From positions 1 to 11,175 of the forward strand of contig JAYYZW010000109.1 of NCBI GenBank assembly GCA_036339995.1: 11,175 nt of DNA, given 5' to 3'. Positions 5,547-11,175 of this stretch are shown here, piece after piece. The position numbers were made by a program, and so were the translations under genes. Under the pieces are notes generated by a model, which saw only the letters and a program-made list of their open reading frames with translations, was not told the origin of the DNA and made no database searches. This DNA is from JAYYZW01 sp036339995 (GTDB lineage: Bacteria; Pseudomonadota; Gammaproteobacteria; Ga0077536). Each line of letters starts with the position of its first letter. Position 1 is the stretch's first letter.

Positions 5547-6842
5547 TTACAGATTTTCTATCAGCGCGCTCGCAAATTCACTACACTTCACTTCCTTGGC
5601 ACCCTCCATGAGTCGGGCGAGATCGTAGGTCACGATCTTCTGTGCGATCGTCTTGTTTAGCGCGGAGATTATGAGGTCGCCTGCTTCGCCCCAGCCGAGG
5701 TAACGCAACATCATTTCCCCGGACAGAAGAAAGGATCCGGGGTTCACCTTATCCAGGTTGGCATATTTTGGCGCCGTGCCGTGCGTTGCCTCGAATATTG
5801 CGTGACCGGTGTCATAGTTGATATTCCCGCCGGGAGCAATGCCGATGCCGCCGACTTGCGCGGCGAGCGCATCGGACAGGAAGTCGCCGTTCAAATTCAT
5901 CGTGGCGATGACGTCGAACTCGCGTGGACGGGTAAGCACTTGCTGCAGGGTGATGTCCGCTATCGCATCTTTCACGAGGATCTTACCGGCATCGAGCGCA
6001 TGGCGCTGTTCTTCGTTGGCTGCCTCGTTGCCTTTATCCGCGGCTGTGCGCTCCCATTGTTCCCAGGTGTACGTCTCATCGGAAAATTCGTTCTGGGCGA
6101 GGTCATACCCCCAGTTCCTGAATGCACCTTCGGTAAACTTCATGATATTGCCTTTGTGCACGAAGGTGATGCTTTTACGGCCATTGTCGATGGCATACCT
6201 AATTGCGGCGCGCACGAGCCGTTCGGTCCCCTCCCGCGACACGGGTTTGATCCCGATACCGGAAGAAGCCGGAAATCGGATTTTCTTGAAGAGGTCGGGA
6301 AATGCCTGCTCGAAGATTTCGAGAAATTTTTTGTTGTCCTCGGACCCGTTTTCGAATTCGATGCCGGCGTAAATATCCTCGGTATTTTCTCGAAAGACGA
6401 CCATGTCGACGTCCTGCGGCGTTTTTACCGGTGACGGCACGCCTTTAAACCATCGCACCGGGCGCAAGCAAACGTAAAGGTCGAGAATCTGTCGTAGTGC
6501 GACGTTGAGTGATCGGATGCCGCCGCCGATCGGCGTGGTCAGCGGCCCTTTGATGGCGACCAGGTATTCGCGGCACGCATCGAGCGTCTCGTCAGGAAGC
6601 CAGGATCCGGTCAAACTATTCGCTTTCTCGCCGGCGTAGACTTCCATCCAGTGGATCTTGCGCTTGCCGCCGTAAGCGGTTTCGACAGCGGCATCCAGCA
6701 CGCGGCGGCTAGCGCGCCACACGTCGGGTCCGATGCCATCGCCTTCGATGAACGGTACGATGGGGTTGTCCGGAACCTGCAGTTTTCCGTTGCTGATGAC
6801 GATCTTTGCTCCACCGGCGGGGACTTCATTTTTCGCGGTCAC
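5547..6842 (-). CDS. icd: NADP-dependent isocitrate dehydrogenase
   Basis: Oxidatively decarboxylates isocitrate to 2-oxoglutarate in the TCA cycle, cytosolic homodimer. From the GTG at 6842 it has 431 residues, against 416 in E. coli. GGGIRSLNVALRQ at 106-118 includes Ser111, equivalent to the E. coli Ser113 that AceK phosphorylates. VHKGNIMKFTEG holds the catalytic Lys230, and NGDFLSDAL has metal-binding Asp320 and Asp324. HGTAPKY at 354-360 and TYDLAR at 405-410 carry the Lys-Tyr and Tyr/Arg residues that give NADP preference. A segment around 253-290, rich in Glu, Ala and Trp, is about 15 residues longer than in E. coli. Start choice: GTG 6842 follows GGAGGAA with ideal spacing; a TTG at 6863 would add seven residues but has no such signal. 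aceK follows on the same strand. The divergent pqiA-like gene starts 106 bases away. Confidence 0.97.
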   Translation of the reverse strand: MTAKNEVPAGGAKIVISNGKLQVPDNPIVPFIEGDGIGPDVWRASRRVLDAAVETAYGGKRKIHWMEVYAGEKANSLTGSWLPDETLDACREYLVAIKGPLTTPIGGGIRSLNVALRQILDLYVCLRPVRWFKGVPSPVKTPQDVDMVVFRENTEDIYAGIEFENGSEDNKKFLEIFEQAFPDLFKKIRFPASSGIGIKPVSREGTERLVRAAIRYAIDNGRKSITFVHKGNIMKFTEGAFRNWGYDLAQNEFSDETYTWEQWERTAADKGNEAANEEQRHALDAGKILVKDAIADITLQQVLTRPREFDVIATMNLNGDFLSDALAAQVGGIGIAPGGNINYDTGHAIFEATHGTAPKYANLDKVNPGSFLLSGEMMLRYLGWGEAGDLIISALNKTIAQKIVTYDLARLMEGAKEVKCSEFASALIENL

Positions 6843-6845
6843 GAG

Positions 6846-6852
6846 TTCCTCC
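6846..6852 (-). promoter_or_regulatory. Shine-Dalgarno sequence deciding the icd start
   Basis: Minus-strand GGAGGAA ends three bases before the GTG at 6842, so the GGAGG core has five bases of spacing. It lies inside the coding stretch of the longer alternative from TTG 6863, which argues for the shorter protein. Confidence 0.75.
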
Positions 6853-6948
6853 AAATCAGTCAAACGTGCGGCGTCGCAGACGAAAATGTAAATTCAAGCC
6901 ATAAAGATATCATTATGCTCGGTTTCGCTTCCCGCTGATGCGCATCAT

Positions 6949-7803
6949 ATGCTACTTGTTCGCTACGTTTATTACCCCTGCGCGATCGTACTGGCGTGCT
7001 TAGTCATCGCTTATTCCCAGCAAGCTGCGCACTTGATGCAGCTCGCAAGCCAGGCCCATTCGTTGCAAGGCGCGACCGAGCTTGCACTGAAGTCCCTGCT
7101 CGAGACTTGGAGCTTTTCACTTTACTCCGGTGCCGAAGACATGCGCGGCGAGTATGGGGAAATCGTCGCGCGGGCGAATTTTCAACAGCGGCGCGCAGCG
7201 CTCGCGTCATGGGCTCTCGCCGGATTGACGGGCGCTCAATTGGTTCTGATTAGCTTCCGGAACCGCCCGCGATTATCCGCTGTCGCCTGGCATACGACCT
7301 TGATCAGCACCATCGCCTTCGGCGTCGGTATCGTCGCGCCGATGCTGACTGTGCTGGCGTTTTCCGACGTGCCGATACTTGGCACCGTGGTGCTCAAATA
7401 CGATACGAAGAGTATCGCTTCTACCATCGGTCATTTGCTCGGTAGCGGTAATTTCTTTCTCGCCCTGCTGATCGGCCTGTTCAGCATCATCCTCCCGGTG
7501 GTCAAGGTCACACTGATGCTCGTGGCGCTGGCACCTGCTATGAAGCGATTACGCGACCGCAGCCTTGCGCTTATCCTCATGATCGGCAAATGGTCGATGA
7601 CGGACGTATACGTCGTGGGCGTACTGGTTGCCTTCCTGGCTTTCACCACCGACGAGCTCAGCGACGCCAGAATCGGGATTGGCCTCTATTATTTTGCAAC
7701 GTATTGCATACTATCGCTGACCGCCGCCCACATCGTCACGCGGATGGCGCCAAAGGCGCCTGGGAGTAGCGGCTTCCCTCCGGACCCTGCTATTCGAGAA
7801 TGA
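6949..7803 (+). CDS. PqiA/LetA-family (paraquat-inducible protein A) membrane protein
   Basis: Predicted inner-membrane protein of 284 residues. The family signature GKWSMTDVYVVGVLVA is at 213-228, close to the WSM(L/T)DV(F/Y)VV motif of PqiA and LetA. Hydrophobic segments lie near 7-22, 84-103, 117-138, 166-196, 216-233 and 244-263. PqiA and LetA are known to work with MCE proteins (PqiB, LetB) in lipid traffic between the membranes. Odd points: the N-terminal CxxC zinc-ribbon of LetA and PqiA is absent, replaced by one membrane segment and a soluble stretch (25-83). Only one PqiA-type unit is present, against two in E. coli. No mce gene adjoins it. The start has little ribosome binding sequence, so a downstream start is possible. 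Its last 14 bases overlap the convergent propeller gene. Function beyond family membership is not known. Confidence 0.85.
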   Translation: MLLVRYVYYPCAIVLACLVIAYSQQAAHLMQLASQAHSLQGATELALKSLLETWSFSLYSGAEDMRGEYGEIVARANFQQRRAALASWALAGLTGAQLVLISFRNRPRLSAVAWHTTLISTIAFGVGIVAPMLTVLAFSDVPILGTVVLKYDTKSIASTIGHLLGSGNFFLALLIGLFSIILPVVKVTLMLVALAPAMKRLRDRSLALILMIGKWSMTDVYVVGVLVAFLAFTTDELSDARIGIGLYYFATYCILSLTAAHIVTRMAPKAPGSSGFPPDPAIRE

Positions 7804-8803
7804 AGGAACCGAACGCACGGCTGCCGGCGCCCGTCGCTATCTCGTCAACGACCTTGAGCGTATCGGCATTGATGATGCTGACGCTGTTGTTGGATGCATT
7901 GACAACATAGACTTCGCGCTCGCGAATTCTAATGCTGATCCCCTGCGGGTTATTGCCTACGGTAATCCGGGTCAATTCGCGTCGGTCCTTGAGATCGACG
8001 ACCGAAACGCTTTTCTCGCCTCGATTCGTGACGAAAAGTCGTTGCCTGATTGGGTCATGCGCGATGGCAAAAGGCTTTTTGCCGACTGCAATTCGAATGT
8101 TGGACTGCAATGTCGCAATGTCGATCACGCTCACATCATCGCTACCCTCGTTCGCGGTAAAGGCTTGTTGCCCGTCTGCGCTCAAAGTTACGCCGAAAGG
8201 TGCATCTCCGACGTCAATCCGTGCAAGGGTCAGTCCGTCCATCGTACTGATCGCACTGACGTTGTGATCGTCCTGATTGGCGACGAAGATAAGCCGGCCG
8301 TCGGGTGCCAGGGCAAGACCCGCCGCCCCCCGTCCGGTCTTATACTCACCGCGAAAACCAAGACTGGCGGCATCGTATATTCGAACGCGTTCGTCATGCG
8401 AATCCGATACGTATATTCGGCCGATGCGGCTATCGGCAACGACCCCTACAGGGCCATAACCGCTGATCACACTCTTAAGTAAAGTCAGACTGTCCGGATC
8501 GATCGAGCTAAGCTCACGGCTTTTCGTGCTCGTTACGAAGACGAGGCGCCTTCTTTCGTCGATCGCGACACCATTCGGTTCCCATCCAAGCTCGAGCGTT
8601 CTGACGACCTTTCTTTTATCAAGCGAAACGATCGATACGGTATTTTCGTCCTGATTCATAATGAACGCCAACGGCCCCGTCGTGTGCTCCTCTGCTTCAC
8701 CAGTCGCGACGCAGAGATACAGCGCCAGTGCGACAGCCAGATGCGTATACGCGACTCGAGGTGTCGCGCTCTCCAGGGCGTCCCACTGAGCGCAGTGAAT
8801 CAT
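7790..8803 (-). CDS. Secreted YVTN/YncE-like seven-repeat beta-propeller protein
   Basis: A 337-residue protein with seven repeats of about 40 residues, each following the pattern (I/V)(F/Y)VxNxxxxxVSVID ... GxxPxGVA. Examples are AFIMNQDENTVSIV, IYVSDSHDERVRIYD, IFVANQDDHNVSAIS, AFTANEGSDDVSVID, LFVTNRGEKSVSVVD and VYVVNASNNSVSIIN. Seven such units predict a closed seven-bladed propeller. A hydrophobic stretch at about residues 20-36, ending CVATGEAEEH, looks like a signal peptide, though its polar leader of about 16 residues is long. The protein is therefore probably periplasmic or secreted. Relatives include YncE and the propellers found near cytochrome and quinoprotein genes, but none of those genes adjoin it here, so no substrate is proposed. 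The start is ATG 8803 with a weak ribosome binding site. Its 3' end overlaps the pqiA-like gene tail to tail. Confidence 0.88.
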   Translation of the reverse strand: MIHCAQWDALESATPRVAYTHLAVALALYLCVATGEAEEHTTGPLAFIMNQDENTVSIVSLDKRKVVRTLELGWEPNGVAIDERRRLVFVTSTKSRELSSIDPDSLTLLKSVISGYGPVGVVADSRIGRIYVSDSHDERVRIYDAASLGFRGEYKTGRGAAGLALAPDGRLIFVANQDDHNVSAISTMDGLTLARIDVGDAPFGVTLSADGQQAFTANEGSDDVSVIDIATLQSNIRIAVGKKPFAIAHDPIRQRLFVTNRGEKSVSVVDLKDRRELTRITVGNNPQGISIRIREREVYVVNASNNSVSIINADTLKVVDEIATGAGSRAFGSFILE

Positions 8804-8837
8804 GATTGGCCGGTGAACCGGATCATGGAACGGGTGT

Positions 8838-8860
8838 ATTGCGTTTTTTCGAAACGTAAT
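8838..8860. repeat. Short imperfect dyad in the divergent gap between propeller and DUF192 genes
   Basis: ATTGCGTTT and AAACGTAAT are nine-base inverted arms with one mismatch and a five-base spacer. They sit in the middle of the 115-base divergent gap, where a shared operator would be expected. No regulator is suggested by the sequence and chance occurrence is possible. Confidence 0.3.
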
Positions 8861-8918
8861 GATACCGACTTATCCTGTCGTCTGCGCCGGCACGGGCGAA
8901 TCCCGATAGAATAACTCC

Positions 8919-9377
8919 ATGCTATTCGAAATGAACATCGTCAAATTCGTCGCGCTTGCTGCGGTGCTGTCCTCGCCGATCAGCGCCGGCACCATCGAGG
9001 CACCCACGAATCGTTTGATAATAATTCGCGGCGATGCCGTCGCGGTTCATTTCGAAGTCGAAATTGCGGACTCTCACGCAGAGCGCAGCCGCGGATTGAT
9101 GGGGAGGGGAAAGCTCGATTCCCGTACGGGCATGTGGTTTGACTTCAAAGACAGTGGACTGATATCGATGTGGATGAAGGACACGCTGATACCGCTCGAC
9201 TTGCTCTTCGCGGACGAAGAGGGCGTGGTGTTATTCTTGCAAAGCCGCGCGAAACCCATGTCACTCGATAACATCGGCGCGTCTATGCCGGTACGTTTTG
9301 TGCTCGAATTGAACGCGGGTGATATTCAAACCTATGCGATCACTGTCGGCGATCGTATTACGATCCCGCGAAATTGA
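8919..9377 (+). CDS. DUF192-family exported protein
   Basis: A 152-residue protein of unknown function. Residues 6-24 (NIVKFVALAAVLSSPISAG) form a signal peptide, so the mature protein is probably periplasmic. The DUF192 core follows: VHFEVEIADSHAERSRGLMG at 43-62, GMWFDF at 71-76, SMWMKDTLIPLDLLFAD at 83-99, then a hydrophobic strand and the closing VLELNAGD. Length is typical of the exported form. Two starts are possible, ATG 8919 and ATG 8931 (Met5); the second gives a more compact signal peptide, and neither has a strong ribosome binding site. It is divergent from the propeller gene and converges on the IalB-like gene. No pathway can be proposed from its neighbours. The 120 bases after its stop codon hold no gene and no convincing terminator. 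Confidence 0.88.
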   Translation: MLFEMNIVKFVALAAVLSSPISAGTIEAPTNRLIIIRGDAVAVHFEVEIADSHAERSRGLMGRGKLDSRTGMWFDFKDSGLISMWMKDTLIPLDLLFADEEGVVLFLQSRAKPMSLDNIGASMPVRFVLELNAGDIQTYAITVGDRITIPRN

Positions 9378-9497
9378 CGAAGTTTATCGATCCGAACTCA
9401 GTCCTGATAGGTCGTGACCGTAGGGTATTTAACGGCGTTCTGGCGAGCTTGTATGTTGCACGAAGGCGCCGGCCGGTCCGGGTCCGGAACTCGACCG

Positions 9498-10016
9498 TCA
9501 GTGTCTGCCCTCTGACAGATCCCGATAACTCTCACCGAAACCGTCGAGCGAGAGCGGAACGTTGATGGGCTGGCGTTCTCCGTCATGAAACGTGATTGTC
9601 AGCCGGTTCCCGGCGATCAATTGTTCGATCGTTGCATCGCGTAGCTTCATCCCGGCGCGGCAACCATCCGGCTCGCATCTTTCGACTGGAAAATTTGCCT
9701 TATTTCCGTCGTCAATCTGAATACTGATTCCGGGCGGCAGGGAAATCCCAAGCGGCAGGCTCAGGATAACTGTCGGGGTATTGTCCGCGGAGGCAATTCC
9801 GACCGCGAAATGTAACACCGGCTGTCCACCCGTTTTCAAAACTAGATTCTGAAACATGATGCATTCATGCTTTTCACTTTCGTCCGGGGAATCACATCGC
9901 ACAGTCCAGCTGCCGTGCGTTGTCTCCGTTACGGCTGAGTGAGAGGCTGTCGCAACGAATTGTATTGCAACCAACGTGGCTGCGACTATGAAATGACGGC
10001 TTGCTTGCTTAATCAC
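9498..10016 (-). CDS. Invasion-associated locus B (IalB)-like exported protein
   Basis: A 172-residue protein with a signal peptide (about residues 1-28, ending ASHSA) and one compact domain. Family features seen are GSWTVRCD at 35-42, Cys52, LPLGISLPPGISIQID at 87-102, and the cysteine pair in VERCEPDGCRAGM at 111-123. The four cysteines 41, 52, 114 and 119 suggest two disulphides, which fits a periplasmic location. IalB was named for a Bartonella factor linked to red-cell invasion, but the family is widespread in free-living proteobacteria, so no virulence role is implied. The start is GTG 10016; no ATG is available before residue 54. It lies 28 bases after trmO on the same strand, so the two may be cotranscribed. 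Confidence 0.85.
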   Translation of the reverse strand: MIKQASRHFIVAATLVAIQFVATASHSAVTETTHGSWTVRCDSPDESEKHECIMFQNLVLKTGGQPVLHFAVGIASADNTPTVILSLPLGISLPPGISIQIDDGNKANFPVERCEPDGCRAGMKLRDATIEQLIAGNRLTITFHDGERQPINVPLSLDGFGESYRDLSEGRH

Positions 10017-10044
10017 TATGGTGGCTGGAACCTAATAGCTCACT

Positions 10045-10518
10045 CTACCCGGAATCTTTCGGACCCGCCATGGCGCGACGCCGAAACCATTCGGGCACCT
10101 TGATGTCGGGAAATACGTCGTAATCGTCATAAGGTTTTATATCGAGTATGGGTGTGTTGTCGTACGCATCGAGGCGTCTTACCGTCAACTTTGCGCCGGT
10201 TCTCTCGATGAGTTCGACCACGGCGAGGCCAATTGAGTTCGGGTGGCTGCGACCACGAGCCGCGAATACGCCGCTCAGCGGCAAGGCAGGGTCACCGCGG
10301 GGGTGACTCACGAGTGAACCAGGAGGTCTCGCCCCGTCCATCCAGAAAAGCACGAACAAATGCGAATAGTCGTCGATCCCCACCAAGCCGTCGACGAATT
10401 GTTCGAACACACGGATCGTAGACACGATCTCGCGTCGCTTCCGCGCCACGTCCGCGTCTTTGACATCCGTATTGGCGATGCCAATGGGTGTGATGGCGAT
10501 CGATTTCTGCTGTGACAT
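10045..10518 (-). CDS. trmO: tRNA (N6-threonylcarbamoyladenosine(37)-N6)-methyltransferase TrmO family
   Basis: TrmO uses S-adenosylmethionine to methylate t6A at position 37 of threonine tRNAs and acts in the cytosol. The 157 residues cover the conserved core: VDGLVGIDDYSHLFVLFWMD at 42-61, HPRGD at 72-76, GVFAARGRSHPNSIGL at 83-98, and LDAYDNTPILDIKPY at 116-130. These match the TrmO/YaeB (UPF0066) beta-barrel methylase family. It is shorter than E. coli TrmO (about 235 residues), lacking a C-terminal extension, as in many bacterial and archaeal members. The family core is clear, but whether this short form methylates the same tRNA is inferred. The start is ATG 10518 with GAGGA six bases upstream. 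The IalB-like gene follows on the same strand, and the HDOD gene diverges across 101 bases. Confidence 0.9.
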   Translation of the reverse strand: MSQQKSIAITPIGIANTDVKDADVARKRREIVSTIRVFEQFVDGLVGIDDYSHLFVLFWMDGARPPGSLVSHPRGDPALPLSGVFAARGRSHPNSIGLAVVELIERTGAKLTVRRLDAYDNTPILDIKPYDDYDVFPDIKVPEWFRRRAMAGPKDSG

Positions 10519-10532
10519 GAATAATCCTCGGT

Positions 10533-10544
10533 TTCTTTAAAGAA
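10533..10544. repeat. 12-bp perfect palindrome in the trmO / HDOD divergent gap
   Basis: TTCTTTAAAGAA is a perfect palindrome 15 bases upstream of the trmO start codon. It could be an operator or part of a promoter, but its low complexity makes chance likely. The rest of the 101-base gap shows no clear promoter. Confidence 0.25.
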
Positions 10545-10619
10545 GAGAAAGTACGGTGCCGATAGCCTGTTGTCGACCACGGAAATTTTCGGTTCATACA
10601 GCAAATTGATAATCCCAAG

Positions 10620-11175
10620 ATGCTTGCACGACGAAACACCGATACGGTCATGCCGGGGCAGCTGCGCGTCTTAGCGCCGTTCAGCGGCTTGCCCGCGGAA
10701 CAACTCATTGTTGCCGCCGGCCGGACATCGTCCGACCGGTTCAATGACGGTGAGATCGCTATTGCGCTGGGCGCCGTCGACGAGAGTGACTATTTCCTGC
10801 TGGACGGAAAATTCCTGATTTCGGACATCGATGGAAAATCGAATCTCGTCACGGCTGGATCGGCCGAGGCCTTGAACGTCATCGCGCCATTGCGGCCCTC
10901 TATTTACGGCGTCCGGGCGTCGGGATTGACACTGTGGGCGCGAATCCCTCGCGCGGACCTTGCCGGATTGCGTGAACAGGTCGAATGCATCAATCAAACC
11001 TCCCTCCAAGAGGTGGACACCGAACCGTTGGCGAAGCAGGGTCTGATGTTTGACCTCGAAGCGGACGAGGCCGTCGACCGATTGAAACTGCCGAGCCTGC
11101 CGGATATAGCGTTCAGGATCCGTGAAGTCCTGTCCAACCGCGTCTGTGACAACCAACGTGTCGCCGATCTACTTT
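10620..11175 (+). CDS. Cyclic-nucleotide-binding-like plus HDOD signalling protein, partial (C-terminus beyond window)
   Basis: The 185 visible residues begin MLARRNTDTVMPGQLRVL and run open to the window edge. Residues about 15-115 have the spacing of a cNMP-binding beta-roll: LRVLAPFSGLPAEQL as the first helix, then strands including IAIALGAVDESDYFLLDG. The phosphate-binding cassette (a GE...R.A pattern) is not recognisable, so ligand binding may be lost. From residue 157, LPSLPDIAFRIREVL followed by VCDNQRVADLL matches the start of an HDOD domain, a non-catalytic HD-related domain found in proteobacterial signalling proteins. The CNB-HDOD order is known in other proteobacteria. The domain call rests mostly on the HDOD start, since the rest is outside the window. 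No good ribosome binding site precedes ATG 10620; ATG 10650 (Met11) is an alternative. It is divergent from trmO. Confidence 0.72.
   Translation, partial: MLARRNTDTVMPGQLRVLAPFSGLPAEQLIVAAGRTSSDRFNDGEIAIALGAVDESDYFLLDGKFLISDIDGKSNLVTAGSAEALNVIAPLRPSIYGVRASGLTLWARIPRADLAGLREQVECINQTSLQEVDTEPLAKQGLMFDLEADEAVDRLKLPSLPDIAFRIREVLSNRVCDNQRVADLL

Noticed and set aside
5781..6434. 217-codon open frame antisense to icd
   Set aside because: icd is unambiguous on the other strand; the antisense product shows no recognisable domain and the frame follows from icd codon bias.
9455..9497. GC-rich inverted and direct repeats (TCCGG GT CCGGA) between the DUF192 and IalB-like genes as a bidirectional terminator
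   Set aside because: The stem is five bases long and has no T-run on either side.
10671..11156. 161-codon minus-strand frame at the right edge
   Set aside because: The plus-strand frame over the same bases carries an HDOD signature; the minus-strand translation has no family features.

Overview
The window looks like chromosomal DNA of a proteobacterium, most likely a gammaproteobacterium outside the well-studied enteric groups. This is inferred from gene content only: an E. coli-type NADP isocitrate dehydrogenase with its kinase/phosphatase AceK, an AroG-type DAHP synthase whose active-site residues keep E. coli numbering, a FeoA-FeoA-FeoB ferrous iron operon, and a TrmO-type tRNA methylase. 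No rRNA, tRNA, CRISPR array, prophage or full insertion sequence was seen.

Layout, left to right. (1) 1-531, minus: the N-terminal half of a type I DAHP synthase, cut by the window edge. (2) 706-3544, minus: the feo operon, read in the order feoA1, feoA2, feoB. A 131-bp MITE-like element with 30-bp terminal inverted repeats lies between feoA2 and feoB. A diverged single end of the same repeat family lies just past the 3' end of feoB. A promoter, a Fur-like box and a flanking 12-bp dyad lie upstream of feoA1. (3) 3679-6842, minus: icd followed by aceK, so the enzyme and its regulatory kinase/phosphatase are neighbours. (4) 6949-7803, plus: a PqiA-family membrane protein, overlapping tail to tail with a secreted seven-repeat YVTN/YncE-like beta-propeller (7790-8803, minus). 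(5) 8919-10016: a DUF192 exported protein (plus) and an IalB-like exported protein (minus), facing each other. (6) 10045-10518, minus: trmO. It is divergent from a cyclic-nucleotide-binding-like plus HDOD signalling protein that runs off the right edge (10620 onward).

How the genes work together: feoAAB imports Fe(II) across the inner membrane and carries an iron-type control region. Icd and AceK set the isocitrate branch point between the TCA cycle and the glyoxylate shunt; the Ser that AceK phosphorylates is conserved. The exported proteins in the middle have no shared pathway that I can support. The most unusual feature is the MITE: in the feo mRNA its inverted repeats would form a long hairpin that includes the only Shine-Dalgarno-like sequence in front of feoB.
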